From the NCBI GenBank assembly GCA_963814975.1, contig CAWFFB010000018.1, positions 1 through 64,000 of the forward strand: a DNA stretch of 64,000 nt, in the 5' to 3' direction. A model generated the notes under the pieces. It was not told the DNA's origin, made no database searches, and saw only the letters and a list, made by a program, of their open reading frames with translations. Both the position numbers and the translations under genes were made by a program. This document shows, in pieces, positions 29,659 through 38,306 of this stretch. Source of the DNA: CAVUXJ01 sp963814975. Its GTDB lineage: Bacteria > Acidobacteriota > Vicinamibacteria > Vicinamibacterales > CAVVIG01. Within the stretch, counting starts at the first letter, position 1. Each line of letters begins with the position of its first letter.

Positions 29659-29951
29659 TCAACCCGCCTGGGCGGCGAGAGTAGCCGAGGGGACGAGTCC
29701 GCCAACGATTCGCGCACGGTGCCACTCGTACGCCTTCACATTCACGCCCGTCAGGTGGTAATGGTTCCGCTCTTGTCTGACAGCGTGAACCGCCCGGGTT
29801 TTGCCGCGCCCGGCTCGACATAGCCGACGAGCGTCGGCGGTCTTGCCTGCCCCTGGCCGCGGGGAGCGCTCCACGTCGGACCTGAAGACTGGGCCGGCGC
29901 TGCCGGAGCAGCGGTCAGAATGAAACCAACGATAAAGGGTGTTCTCATCAT
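29659..29951 (-). CDS. Small secreted protein, one frameshift
   Basis: ATG-ATG at 29951 opens a signal peptide (TPFIVGFILTAAPAAPAQ) followed by PTLVGYVEPGAAKPGRFTLS and DKSGTI. An indel near 29765 shifts to HLTGVNVKAYEWHRARIVGG and LVPSATLAAQAG, ending at 29659. The joined product of about 95 residues looks like small periplasmic proteins with an 'x-Y-x-L-T-G-x-(v/n)-x-x-Y..R..I/V-x-G' ending, function unknown. A near-perfect sigma-54 promoter lies only about 15 bp upstream, so the real start may be further in or the leader very short. Confidence 0.6.
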
Positions 29952-29965
29952 GATCCGAACATCGA

Positions 29966-29981
29966 CGCAACGCGAGTGCCA
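29966..29981 (-). promoter_or_regulatory. Sigma-54 promoter, near-perfect consensus
   Basis: Minus-strand TGGCACTCGCGTTGCG matches TGGCAC at -24 and TTGC at -12 with correct spacing. It drives the small secreted-protein gene at 29951. Confidence 0.75.
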
Positions 29982-30103
29982 GGCCCTCCGTTTGAAGCCT
30001 GCACGTTGTGTGAAGTTTCGATCCGTCGGCCGCTACTTGTGACTGGTGACACGAGCACGCTCCTTGCACATTCAGCGGATGGCAAGGTTCTGAAAGCACG
30101 TTC

Positions 30104-30119
30104 TGCCGGAAATCCGGCA
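30104..30119. promoter_or_regulatory. Palindrome TGCCGGAAATCCGGCA
   Basis: Six-base arms are perfectly inverted around AAAT. It lies about 125 bp upstream of the sigma-54 promoter at 29966 and 68 bp upstream of the plus-strand gene at 30188. Best example of the recurrent motif in this window. Confidence 0.55.
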
Positions 30120-30187
30120 CGCCAGGCTGTGGGATGTTCCGGGTTGAGTTCGAACGGTCAACGATGGTCAACGATGGAGGTCAATTT

Positions 30188-30412
30188 ATGGCGATCGATC
30201 AAGTGAGATGTCCTGTCACCGGCGCAATTGTCTCGCGGGTGCTCGATTTTGAAGGCGAGACGACAAAGATCATCTGCCCTGAGTATGACGAGCCAACCGG
30301 AATGTGCCGATTGAAGGAGAGCGTCTCCAAGGGAGGAATGCTGTCGCAGCTGCTCGAACGCGTGTCGGAGGGCTCGCTGAATACCAGGAACACGCGATGC
30401 GTGTTGGGCTGA
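30188..30412 (+). CDS. Small cysteine-containing hypothetical protein
   Basis: ATG at 30188 with GATGGAGGTC upstream. The 74-residue product has an early CPVTG, then KIICPEYDEPTGMCRLKESV, with four cysteines in total (one in the tail, NTRCVLG). The spacing could bind a metal but fits no named zinc or Fe-S motif. No signal peptide. It is transcribed away from the palindrome at 30104 and may be part of the same regulon. Confidence 0.6.
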   Translation: MAIDQVRCPVTGAIVSRVLDFEGETTKIICPEYDEPTGMCRLKESVSKGGMLSQLLERVSEGSLNTRNTRCVLG

Positions 30413-30520
30413 CCGGCCACAGGACGTGCATTGCCGCAAGGAGCGGGCCTGATGGAGCGGCCTTGCCCTCGTGTCCTAACAGGGTGCGGTCGGCGACGAT
30501 GCGGGTTCGCCCCTGCGACC

Positions 30521-30757
30521 TTACTCACTTGTGACCAGCAGGAATCGTCGTGTGAAGCGCAACTGCACCAGTCCAACAAGCGCCGCGATGATGGTGAGGC
30601 AGATGACATCCGTGACCGCAAGAAGGTTGCCGAACAGCAGGTGTAACGTATCAATGGTCCTTGCGGAGTAGAAAGACTCAGGCAAGAGTTTTTGGAAGGT
30701 GGCCACGCATGGATATTCAGCGAACCGAACGCAACTGAATCCTCCGACGCTTGACAA
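30521..30757 (-). CDS. Possible small membrane protein
   Basis: An open frame of 78 residues has a protein-like second half: FQKLLPESFYSARTIDTLHL, then a long hydrophobic span LLFGNLLAVTDVICLTIIAA and a basic end (RFTRRFLLVTSE). The first 20 residues are less convincing and no clear ribosome site is seen. It could be the remnant of a larger membrane protein. Nothing else fills 30413-30860. Confidence 0.3.
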   Translation of the reverse strand: MSSVGGFSCVRFAEYPCVATFQKLLPESFYSARTIDTLHLLFGNLLAVTDVICLTIIAALVGLVQLRFTRRFLLVTSE

Positions 30758-30860
30758 GCGCGAGTATATCTGCGGACGCCCAAAATCTCCCTTGTGGTCG
30801 TGATGATCTTCATCGGACCAGGACGCTGTTCATCAGTGCGCATTTCTGTATAGTCTCTCC

Positions 30861-31487
30861 ATGAGCTATCCCGTCTCGGTTTCGGTGGAGCCGTTGCTTG
30901 CGAATCGGAACCGACTGACGACAGCGTTCCGGCTGATTCTTGCCATCCCGCATCTCATTCTGGCGGGCGGCGTCGGTCTCGGCATCGCGTCTCGCGGTGA
31001 CAACGCCTCGACACTGGCCGGCGAGGCCGGTCTGATCGGGGCGGCCGCGTTCTTCCTTGCGATCGTCAGTTGGTTCACGATCGTGATCGGCGGCACGCAC
31101 ATCGCCGGAATCCGGGCTTTCACGTCCTTCTACCTGCGGTGGCGCGTGCGAGCGCTCGCCTACTTCATGCTGCTCGAGGATACGTACCCGCCATTCGGCG
31201 ATGGACCGTATCCCGCCGCGATCGAGATCGTCGAGCCCGCCGGGCCGCGCGATCGATTGACCGTCGCCCTCCGGATTCTCTTCGCGATCCCTCAGTTCGT
31301 CGTCTTGTTCTTTGTGCTCCTGGCGTGGTGCTTCACGACGATTGCCGCGTGGGTCATTATTCTGTTCACGGGCTCCTATCCGCAGGGGTTGTACAGGTTC
31401 GGCGTCGGTGCCCTGAGATGGCTGCTGAGGGTTCAGGCGTACCTCCTGTTGCTCGTGGATGATTACCCGCCCTTCTCCCTTGCTTAG
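30861..31487 (+). CDS. DUF4389-family membrane protein
   Basis: Product of 208 residues with the internal twofold layout of DUF4389: NRLTTAFRLILAIPHLIL in the first half and DRLTVALRILFAIPQFVVLF in the second, each followed by membrane spans and an RW..R..AY..LL.D.YPPF block (RWRVRALAYFMLLEDTYPPF and RWLLRVQAYLLLLVDDYPPF). Four spans in total. No function is established for the family. TATAGT at 30852-30857 is too near the ATG to be a sure -10. Confidence 0.88.
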   Translation: MSYPVSVSVEPLLANRNRLTTAFRLILAIPHLILAGGVGLGIASRGDNASTLAGEAGLIGAAAFFLAIVSWFTIVIGGTHIAGIRAFTSFYLRWRVRALAYFMLLEDTYPPFGDGPYPAAIEIVEPAGPRDRLTVALRILFAIPQFVVLFFVLLAWCFTTIAAWVIILFTGSYPQGLYRFGVGALRWLLRVQAYLLLLVDDYPPFSLA

Positions 31488-31903
31488 GGTGATTCGAGAT
31501 CTCTCTTGGGACTGTGTTCGCATTTCTGCAGCACCTGACTCCCATCCCCACCGCCAGTCGGCGTTTGCAGCGTCCATCGCCACGTCCGACGAGCCAAACG
31601 CGTGCAGTTCGTTCTGATCCCAGGCGCCGCCCACGCGAGCGCGCCATGAGGAAGCACGGCTGGATTCTGGCGCCGCGCCGATGTCTCTGAACCGGGTCGC
31701 CCCGATGGACGCTGGGAGATTTTTCCCACGGTGTGGGGAAAACCACCGACGCTTGACCGCGTGGCGACCATCACGGCGAGAACGGATGGAAGCTTATGGG
31801 TCTTCCAGTCAGGACGCTCAAATTAGCATTGCTCAGGCGCTAGGCACCGCGCCGGCGGTGACTCCCCGCGATCGAGCCCGGCGGTCGTCGGGCGCTAACG
31901 GGC
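31488..31903. other. Intergenic region with an inverted repeat
   Basis: No supported gene. TTTTCCCAC (31721-31729) and GTGGGGAAAA (31733-31742) form an inverted repeat about 165 bp upstream of the sigma-54-type promoter at 31904. Confidence 0.4.
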
Positions 31904-31919
31904 TGGTCTACCGCTTGCA
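31904..31919 (+). promoter_or_regulatory. Sigma-54-type promoter for cytochrome gene
   Basis: TGGTCTACCGCTTGCA: TGG at -24 and a perfect TTGCA at -12 with correct spacing. Leader of about 50 nt to the ATG at 31982. Confidence 0.5.
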
Positions 31920-31981
31920 CACTGGCTCGTTGCAGAGCCACTGGTCCGTGTTGCCTTTCGCTCGAACAGGAAGGACCGTTT

Positions 31982-32386
31982 ATGAGGAATCCCTTACGAC
32001 TGATGATGATCCTCGTCCTGATAGTCGTGTCAGGCCTGGAAGCTCCCGCGCAGACGCCGGCCACCGGTCGGCTGATGCGGGTGAAACTGGCGCACTCCCA
32101 GAAGATTCTCGAGGCGATCCTGACCAGCGATTTCGGGTTGCTCGACCGGGAGAGCAGCGCCCTTGTCCAGGTGACGAAGTCGCCCGCCTGGTCGGTCCTT
32201 TATAGCCCGGAGTACATCCGCCAAACCGGCGCCTTTCTGCGCGCGATCGATGACCTCCGGGATGCGGCGAAGGGCGCGGACCTGGATGGGGCCGCGTCGA
32301 GCTACGTGTCGCTGACACTCACCTGCTTCCAGTGTCATCGGTACATGAAGAACAAGCGGCTCGCGACGGGCGAGCGACCACATTGA
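31982..32386 (+). CDS. Cytochrome c'-like monoheme protein
   Basis: ATG at 31982 after GGAAGGACCGTTT. The 134-residue product has a signal peptide (MMILVLIVVSGLEAPAQ), a helical body (RVKLAHSQKILEAILTSDFG, FLRAIDDLRDAAKGADLDGA) and a C-terminal heme site CFQCHRYMKN (about residues 115-119). The C-terminal CxxCH on a four-helix scaffold is the cytochrome c' layout; the family binds NO, CO or transfers electrons in the periplasm. It precedes the NtrC/FixL-like pair by about 260 bp and has its own sigma-54-type promoter. Confidence 0.82.
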   Translation: MRNPLRLMMILVLIVVSGLEAPAQTPATGRLMRVKLAHSQKILEAILTSDFGLLDRESSALVQVTKSPAWSVLYSPEYIRQTGAFLRAIDDLRDAAKGADLDGAASSYVSLTLTCFQCHRYMKNKRLATGERPH

Positions 32387-32648
32387 AGCGCCAGCCCCGA
32401 CGCTTCGTGCCATCAGCTCGTCAACGACCCGCGCGCCGAGGCTGCGGCTAGGCTCGCACTGGCAGACGCTGCCGCTATCCGTGGCGCCCACGACGAGCTC
32501 GCGATCGTGCGCGTGCGGCGCCCACGCCCGCACCCGTGCGTACTGGATCGGACAGCATTCCTACGCGGCCCGCCCCGCCCCGCCATGTCCCGGACATCGG
32601 CGAGCACGTCCAGAAAGCTGCGCGTCCGCATCGGTATACTAATCCGTT

Positions 32649-34016
32649 ATGGACAATCCGACCGTTCTCGTGGTTGACGATGAGCAGTTGATTCGGTGGT
32701 CGCTGACCGAGCGTCTCTCGCAGGAAGGGTACCGTCTTGTCGAGGCCGGAACAGCGGCTGACGCGCTCGCCCGGCACAGCGAGGGCGTGGATCTGGTGCT
32801 GCTGGACTATCGTCTGCCGGACGGAAACGGCCTCGCCGTCCTGAAGCAGATGAAGGAGGCCGATCCCGACACGCTCGTCATTCTCCTGACTGGCCATGCG
32901 AGCGTCGGCAACGCTGTCGAGGCGATGAAACACGGCGCCTATCACTACGCCAACAAGCCCTTCGACCTTGACGAGATCGTCCTGCTGGTCGAACGGGCGC
33001 TCGAAACGACTCGCCTGAGACGCGAAGTGAAAGCGCTGCGCGCGACGCAGGCCCAGCCGTACGGCGTGGCCCGCATTGTCGGCGAGAGCGACGCGATGGT
33101 TGCCATCAGAGGGTTGCTGCAGAAGGTGGCGGCCAGCCCCGCGTCGACGGTGCTCCTGACCGGGGAAAGCGGGACCGGCAAAGACCTGGCCGCCAAGGTC
33201 ATTCACTACGCCAGCGACCGGGCCTCAAAGCCCTTCATGAACATTACCTGTTCGGCGCTGCCCGAGGCGCTGCTCGAAAGCGAGCTGTTCGGGCACGAGC
33301 GCGGCGCGTTCACCGGCGCGGATCGGCAGAAGCGCGGGTTGCTCGAATCGACGGACGGCGGCACTGTGTTTCTCGACGAGATCGGCGAAATGGTTCCTGG
33401 CCTTCAAGCGAAGCTGCTGCGATTCCTGGAGGAAAAGACCTTCAAACGTGTGGGCGGGTCGGTGGACATCCGCGTGGACGTCCGGGTGATTGCGGCGACG
33501 AACCGCACGCTGGAAGACGAAGTGAAGCAGGGTCGCTTCCGTGAGGACCTGTATTACCGGCTCAACGTGCTGCCGATCCGGCTGCCGCCATTGCGCGAGC
33601 GGTCCAAGGACATCCCGCCGCTCGTCAGTTACTACGTCGACACCTACAACCGGGAGTTCAAGAAGCGCATCAAGGGCGTGACGAAGGACGCCCTATCGAG
33701 GCTGCAAGGGTACCGCTGGCCCGGCAACGTGCGTGAGCTGCGCAACGCCGTGGAGCGGGCGATGCTGCTGGTGGAGGGCAGCGAACTGACACCGGCAGAG
33801 TTCCCGGTGGCGTCCGGTGCACTCTCGCCGCTCACCGAAGGCGTTCCCCTGCCCAGTGAGGGCATCGACCTCGAGCAACTGGAACGGTCCCTCGTGGTCC
33901 AGGCGCTGGAGCGGAGCGGCTGGAACCAGACGCGCGCCGCCGCCCTGCTCGGTATCAACCGCGATCAGATCCGGTATCGCATCGAAAAATTCAAGCTGGA
34001 ACGGCTCGCCACCTGA
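32649..34016 (+). CDS. NtrC-family sigma-54 response regulator
   Basis: Product of 455 residues. The receiver domain (1-120) has acidic residues at VVDDE, phosphoacceptor Asp53 in LLDYRLPDGN and Lys in NKPFDL. The AAA+ domain (about 140-370) has Walker A GESGTGKD, loop GAFTGA, Walker B GGTVFLDEIGEM and FREDLYYRLNVLPI. The C-terminal Fis-type helix-turn-helix (about 415-452) is NQTRAAALLGINRDQIRYRI. It activates sigma-54 promoters when phosphorylated. Its stop overlaps the ATG of the FixL-like kinase gene (TGATG at 34014), so the two are translationally coupled. It is the best candidate to bind the recurrent palindrome. Confidence 0.95.
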   Translation: MDNPTVLVVDDEQLIRWSLTERLSQEGYRLVEAGTAADALARHSEGVDLVLLDYRLPDGNGLAVLKQMKEADPDTLVILLTGHASVGNAVEAMKHGAYHYANKPFDLDEIVLLVERALETTRLRREVKALRATQAQPYGVARIVGESDAMVAIRGLLQKVAASPASTVLLTGESGTGKDLAAKVIHYASDRASKPFMNITCSALPEALLESELFGHERGAFTGADRQKRGLLESTDGGTVFLDEIGEMVPGLQAKLLRFLEEKTFKRVGGSVDIRVDVRVIAATNRTLEDEVKQGRFREDLYYRLNVLPIRLPPLRERSKDIPPLVSYYVDTYNREFKKRIKGVTKDALSRLQGYRWPGNVRELRNAVERAMLLVEGSELTPAEFPVASGALSPLTEGVPLPSEGIDLEQLERSLVVQALERSGWNQTRAAALLGINRDQIRYRIEKFKLERLAT

Positions 34017-35680
34017 TGTCCGTCACGCTTCTCTTACTCGCGGCCGTCGTGGCCGCCTTACTAGGGTGCATCGTCTGGCTCCTGGTCCGAGACAGACGGC
34101 GTCAGCACGAGGCTGTCGACGCCATCCGACGGTCGAAACAGGATTTGAAAATCAAGGTGGGGGCACGCGAAGCGGAGCTCCGCGACTCGAATGCGCGACT
34201 GCAGTCAGTCATCGACTCGGCGGTCGACGGCATCATCGTGATCGACGCGAACGGCCGGATCGAGTCGTTCAATCGCGGTGCCGAGCGACTGTTCGGCTAT
34301 CCCGGATCGGAGGTCATCGGCCGCAACGTCAGCCTGCTGATGCCGTCGCCCTATCATGAGGAGCACGACGGCTATCTCGCCGCATACCTCGCCTCGGGCC
34401 ACGCCAAGATTATCGGGATCGGCCGCGAGGTCACCGGGCGGCGTCGCGATGGGAAGACGTTCCCGCTCCATCTGTCCGTCGGCGAGATGTCGATTGGCGG
34501 CGAGCGCAAGTTCACGGGGATGCTTCACGATCTCATTCCGCGCGTGCAGCTGGAAGAACGTCTTCGCGCCAGCGAGGCACGCTGGCGGTCGATCATCGAA
34601 TCGGCAGTGGACGGCATCGTGGTCATCGATGCGCACGGCCGCATCGAAGCCTTCAACCCGGCGGCCGAGCGGCTGTTCGGGTACGCCGAGCGCGACGTAC
34701 TCGGCAAGAACGTCAACATGCTGATGCCGTCGCCGTATCACGAAGAGCACGACACCTATCTCGCCCGCTATCTCTCAACCGGGGTGCCGACGATCATCGG
34801 GACAGGCCGGGAAGTGGCCGGGCTTCGCCGGGACGGGTCTACGTTTCCACTCCACCTCTCGGTGGGCGAAATGATCGTTGACGGCGAACGAAAGTTCACC
34901 GGGATTATTCACGACCTTGCGGGTCGCGTGCGCATCGAGGCGCGCCTGCGCGAACAGACCGCGCTCGCGAGACTTGGCGAGATGGCGGCCGTCATCGCCC
35001 ACGAAGTCAAGAACCCGCTGGCGGGCGTGCGGGGAGCGATTCAAGTGATCGGCGGCCGGCTGCCGCCGGGGAGCAAGGATGCGTTGATGATCACGGAGAT
35101 CGTGACACGCATCGACGCGCTGAACGATCTGATGAAGGACCTGCTGCTGTTTGCGCGACCGCCGCAGCCGCGGCCGGCGGTGGTGGAGATTGGTGCCCTC
35201 GTGGCCGCCACGGCGGCGTTCATGAGCGACGATCCGGCGATCAAGCAGGTTGAGGTAAAGGTTGAGGGGGCGATGCCACCCATTGTGGCGGATGCCGAAC
35301 TGCTCAAGATTGTGTTCGTGAACCTCCTGGTCAACAGCGCGCACGCCATGCAGGGGTCCGGCACGATTCGGGTGTCGCTGGCCGCGATCGGTGACACCTG
35401 CCAGATTGCGATCGGCGATAGCGGTCCAGGAATTCCGGTCGAGATTCGGGACAAGATCTTCACCCCATTTTTCACCACGAAAGCCCGCGGGTCCGGGCTG
35501 GGGCTTGTGACGGCCAAGCGCCTCGTCGAAGCCCACCACGGCAGCATCCGCGTCGATTGTCCGCCGGGAGGGGGCACCACCGTCACGGTCGTCCTTCCCG
35601 CCCAGAGTGTGTTGCCAGCTGAGCAGCCCTTTCCGCACGGACCGGTTCTTGAAGACACGAACGGGGATGTCTCCGGCTGA
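34016..35680 (+). CDS. FixL-like sensor kinase with two PAS domains
   Basis: Product of 554 residues with one N-terminal membrane span (5-24) and a short coiled coil. Two very similar PAS domains follow (about 62-180 and 190-308). PAS1 has EEHDGYL (His117) and IIGIGREVTG (Arg137); PAS2 has EEHDTYL (His245) and IIGTGREVAG (Arg265). In Bradyrhizobium FixL the heme ligand His200 and O2-sensing Arg220 have the same 20-residue spacing and context. HisKA follows, with phospho-His329 in AVIAHEVKNPL, then the ATPase N box NLLVNSAHAM, G1 GDSGPGIP and G2 GSGLGL. Predicted O2 or redox sensor phosphorylating the coupled NtrC-type regulator. Confidence 0.93.
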   Translation: MSVTLLLLAAVVAALLGCIVWLLVRDRRRQHEAVDAIRRSKQDLKIKVGAREAELRDSNARLQSVIDSAVDGIIVIDANGRIESFNRGAERLFGYPGSEVIGRNVSLLMPSPYHEEHDGYLAAYLASGHAKIIGIGREVTGRRRDGKTFPLHLSVGEMSIGGERKFTGMLHDLIPRVQLEERLRASEARWRSIIESAVDGIVVIDAHGRIEAFNPAAERLFGYAERDVLGKNVNMLMPSPYHEEHDTYLARYLSTGVPTIIGTGREVAGLRRDGSTFPLHLSVGEMIVDGERKFTGIIHDLAGRVRIEARLREQTALARLGEMAAVIAHEVKNPLAGVRGAIQVIGGRLPPGSKDALMITEIVTRIDALNDLMKDLLLFARPPQPRPAVVEIGALVAATAAFMSDDPAIKQVEVKVEGAMPPIVADAELLKIVFVNLLVNSAHAMQGSGTIRVSLAAIGDTCQIAIGDSGPGIPVEIRDKIFTPFFTTKARGSGLGLVTAKRLVEAHHGSIRVDCPPGGGTTVTVVLPAQSVLPAEQPFPHGPVLEDTNGDVSG

Positions 35681-35731
35681 ATCGTCCATTCTGTTTCATG
35701 ACCCAGATTCTTTCGGCATAGCAGGTGTCAA

Positions 35732-36169
35732 GTGCGTGATTTTCCCCAAGCGGCGAAAAATTCCCCTCCGTTGAGGGTTCTCATCGTCGAGGATGAACGG
35801 CTCATCCGGTGGTCGATCGCCGAGACGCTCGAGCACGCCGGCCACGTCGTGATCGAGGCGGCGGACGGAGCGGGCGCGGTTTCCTCGCTGTCGAACCTCG
35901 ACGAGCCAGTCGATGCGGTGGTGCTGGATTACCGGCTGCCCGATTCGAATGACCTGACGTTGCTGGGGCACATCCGGCGGATGTCGCCTCGCAGCGCGGT
36001 GATTCTGATGACGGCCTTCGGCACGCCGGAGATCACCAGCGCCGCACTCGACCTCGGCGTGTACCAAGTGCTGAACAAGCCGTTCGACATGCACGATCTG
36101 CAGTCGCTGCTGCAGCAAGCCTGCGAGTTCCACAACCGCCTTCCTTGTCAGGGTCGGTCGTGTGAATGA
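35732..36169 (+). CDS. Receiver-only response regulator, paralog
   Basis: GTG start at 35732 (MRDFPQ). The product of 145 residues is a single receiver: VLIVEDERLIRWSI, phosphoacceptor Asp66 in VVLDYRLPDSNDL, LMTAFGTPE and LNKPFDMHDL. It is closely similar to the protein at 25399-25791 across the whole length. It follows the FixL-like kinase by about 50 bp and is probably cotranscribed. With no output domain it may compete for phosphate, act in a relay, or serve the receiver-less sigma-54 activator. Confidence 0.88.
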   Translation: MRDFPQAAKNSPPLRVLIVEDERLIRWSIAETLEHAGHVVIEAADGAGAVSSLSNLDEPVDAVVLDYRLPDSNDLTLLGHIRRMSPRSAVILMTAFGTPEITSAALDLGVYQVLNKPFDMHDLQSLLQQACEFHNRLPCQGRSCE

Positions 36170-36216
36170 TCGACCCTGCACCCGTGCGTCTCGGCACCAA
36201 GAAGCACGAAGGGCGC

Positions 36217-36241
36217 TGCCGGATTCCCGTACCATCCGGCC
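36217..36241. promoter_or_regulatory. Spaced inverted repeat TGCCGGAT / ATCCGGCC
   Basis: Two half-sites of the recurrent motif, at 36217-36224 and 36234-36241, in inverted orientation with nine bases between. They lie about 30-55 bp upstream of the sigma-54-type promoter at 36272. Confidence 0.4.
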
Positions 36242-36271
36242 ACACCCGCTGAGAATCCCGCAGACTGCGAG

Positions 36272-36288
36272 CGGCATCGCCGTTGCTT
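36272..36288 (+). promoter_or_regulatory. Sigma-54-type promoter for DUF2383 and UspA genes
   Basis: CGGCATCGCCGTTGCTT: GG-N10-GC with GGCA and TTGCT. Predicted start near 36298, 54 nt before the ATG at 36352. Confidence 0.65.
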
Positions 36289-36351
36289 CATACCGTCATG
36301 ACGGGACGACCGCGAGAAGCCAATCACCAGCGCGGTCATCGAGGAGGGGTT

Positions 36352-36813
36352 ATGGCGCAGCAGACTGAGCGAGAGGTGTTGAACCACCTGATCGAAACCT
36401 GCAGGGACGGAGAGCGGGGATTCCTGTACGCGACGAACTACGTGCACGACCCGTTGGTCAAGGCGATGTTCACGGAACTCGCCTCGCAGCGCGAACGATT
36501 CGCCGAGGATCTGTTGACACACGCCCAGCGCCTCGGTGGCGCGAACGAGGCAGAGGGCACGACCACCGCAGCCTTGCACCGCGGTTGGATGACCGTCAAG
36601 GATACGTTGACCGGCCACGACGCCAAAGCGATCATCCGCGAAGCCGAGCGTGGTGAAGACGCAGCCCTCGCCGCCTACAAGGAGGCCCTGGCAAGGATGC
36701 TGCCGCCGGACACCCGTGAGGTGATCGAACGGCAGTATGCGGAGGTGCGCCAGGCCCACGACCGCATTCACACGTTCTTGAGTCGCGACATCCACGAGTC
36801 TCACAAAGCGTAA
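36352..36813 (+). CDS. DUF2383 (PA2169-type) four-helix-bundle protein
   Basis: ATG at 36352 with GAGGAGGGGTT upstream. The 153-residue product is all-helical with ferritin-like spacing: EVLNHLIETCRDGERGFLYA, LVKAMFTELASQRERFAEDL, RGWMTVKDTLTGHDAKAIIR, EAERGEDAALAAYKEALARM. This is the PA2169/DUF2383 family, often stress-induced; its biochemical role is unknown. The next gene, a tandem UspA, starts 22 bp downstream (or 58 bp if its GTG is used), so they form a two-gene operon under the sigma-54-type promoter. Confidence 0.88.
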   Translation: MAQQTEREVLNHLIETCRDGERGFLYATNYVHDPLVKAMFTELASQRERFAEDLLTHAQRLGGANEAEGTTTAALHRGWMTVKDTLTGHDAKAIIREAERGEDAALAAYKEALARMLPPDTREVIERQYAEVRQAHDRIHTFLSRDIHESHKA

Positions 36814-36835
36814 CCGTGGTCCACTGCTGTCTTCG

Positions 36836-37780
36836 GTGGGTCGGCTCGGTTGGGACCGTCTGGATGACTACGTGAATATCAAACACATCTTGTGCCCCAT
36901 CGACTTCTCGGAGGTGTCGACGCATACAGTCGAACAGGCAGTCGCTGTTGCGGTCCTTTATAAGGCACGCATCTCGGCGCTCCACGTTCGCACGCCGATG
37001 ATCTTGCCGGACCAGGACGTGCCGATTCCCGAGGGCCTTCTGTCGGGGACCGAATTACAGGACGTGCGGGATCGGACCGCGGACTGTTTCCGACCCGCGA
37101 CGGCTGTCGGGATTGGTGTCGACGTGGTGATCGACGCGGGCGATCCTGCCGGGGACATCCTCGCCCGCACCCTTCAGCTTGCGCCTGACCTGATCGTGAT
37201 GGGCACTCACGGCACGAGCGGCTTCGAGCACCTGGTTCTGGGTTCTGTCACCGAAAAAGTGCTGCGGAAGGCCACCTCTCCTGTCCTGACAGTGCCGCCC
37301 CGCGCGCTTGCGACATCCAAGCTGCCGTTCAGGCAGTTGCTGTGCGCGGTTGATTTCTCTGAATGGTCGCTGGAGGCGGCGAAGCTCGCGACGTCGCTGG
37401 CACAGGAATCAGGCGCAACGCTGACCCTCCTGCACGTGCTGGAATGGCCGTGGGACGAGCCGCCATCCCCAGCGTTCGACGACCTGCCGATCGCGCAGGG
37501 TGACGCCTTGAGGTCGTACCGCCAGTACCTCGAGACGACCGCCCTGACGCGCCTTGGGACACTGGTACCGGACTCACTGCCGGGCGGCATCACGGTGGCA
37601 CGGCGCGTCTGCCACGGAAAGCCGTACGTCGAGATTCTCCGTACGGCCGCTGGAGACCAGTCCGACTTGATCGTCCTCGGCGTTCACGGCCGCAGGGCGA
37701 TCGACCTCCTGCTGTTGGGCTCGACGACAAATCAACTTGTGCGGCACGCGACGTGTCCGGTGCTGACGCTGCGCCATTGA
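36836..37780 (+). CDS. Tandem universal stress protein
   Basis: Two Usp domains. The first starts IKHILCPIDFSEVSTHTVEQ with nucleotide loop IVMGTHGTSGFEHLVLGSVT; the second starts FRQLLCAVDFSEWSLEAAKL with IVLGVHGRRAIDLLLLGSTT and ends CPVLTLRH. Both keep the G-x2-G-x9-G-(S/T) ATP-binding pattern. A GTG at 36872, just before NIKHIL, may be the true start since the first 12 residues are not Usp-like. It is very similar in layout to 57597-58490. Operon with the DUF2383 gene. Confidence 0.92.
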   Translation: MGRLGWDRLDDYVNIKHILCPIDFSEVSTHTVEQAVAVAVLYKARISALHVRTPMILPDQDVPIPEGLLSGTELQDVRDRTADCFRPATAVGIGVDVVIDAGDPAGDILARTLQLAPDLIVMGTHGTSGFEHLVLGSVTEKVLRKATSPVLTVPPRALATSKLPFRQLLCAVDFSEWSLEAAKLATSLAQESGATLTLLHVLEWPWDEPPSPAFDDLPIAQGDALRSYRQYLETTALTRLGTLVPDSLPGGITVARRVCHGKPYVEILRTAAGDQSDLIVLGVHGRRAIDLLLLGSTTNQLVRHATCPVLTLRH

Positions 37781-38030
37781 TCGGCGGGAGCAAAGGCCCC
37801 AGTCGTTCGAGAGAGCAGCTGGCGGCCACATGAACGCCCTGGTCCGGGGCTCGAAGGCGCCCCTCTGTGGTCAGCCGTCAATGCGAATGGAACCCGGACG
37901 CAGGAGGCGGGCCATGCGGTGACATGCGCAACCTGGTCGAGGAGATGAAGACGATCGGGCGTCCGGCTTCGAAACCACTATCGCACGGGAGATCGCCTGC
38001 ACGCGAGACACCGTAGCGTCGTGGGCCGTG

Positions 38031-38252
38031 TCAGCTGGTGCGGCGGGCACCCATACGAGCGAACAGCCCTCCGATGAACATGAGAAGACCGACGATCCCG
38101 ACCACCAGGCCTACCGGTAGCATGATGATGGTGACTCCCAGCGCGAGCCCCACGATCATCAGCACAAAGCCGACGACCACCGCGGCGGCGTGAACGAGAA
38201 AGCTGACGAGCAAACCGGCGACATGTGGACTCGGGAGTGTTGTTGACGTCAT
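38031..38252 (-). CDS. Small two-span membrane protein, paralog A
   Basis: ATG at 38252 with TAAGGAGGGG upstream. The 73-residue product has two hydrophobic spans (LVSFLVHAAAVVVGFVLMIV and MLPVGLVVGIVGLLMFIGGL) separated by a short turn, and a basic end GARRTS. A near-copy is encoded at 50988-51197; most differences are in the first ten residues. The leader and a sigma-54-type promoter are conserved between the two copies. No known function; size suggests a stress-induced membrane-modulating peptide. Confidence 0.8.
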   Translation of the reverse strand: MTSTTLPSPHVAGLLVSFLVHAAAVVVGFVLMIVGLALGVTIIMLPVGLVVGIVGLLMFIGGLFARMGARRTS

Positions 38253-38290
38253 AAACCCCTCCTTAGGAAAGACGACTGGTATGAAAGAGA

Positions 38291-38306
38291 AGCAAGGAAT
38301 GAGCCT
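38291..38306 (-). promoter_or_regulatory. Sigma-54-type promoter conserved with paralog B
   Basis: Minus-strand AGGCTCATTCCTTGCT: GG-N10-GC with TTGCT. Paralog B has AGGCTCCTTCGTTGCT at 51231-51246 at the same distance from its start codon. GTGCGGATTTGGCGGC (38346-38361) lies upstream. Confidence 0.6.
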
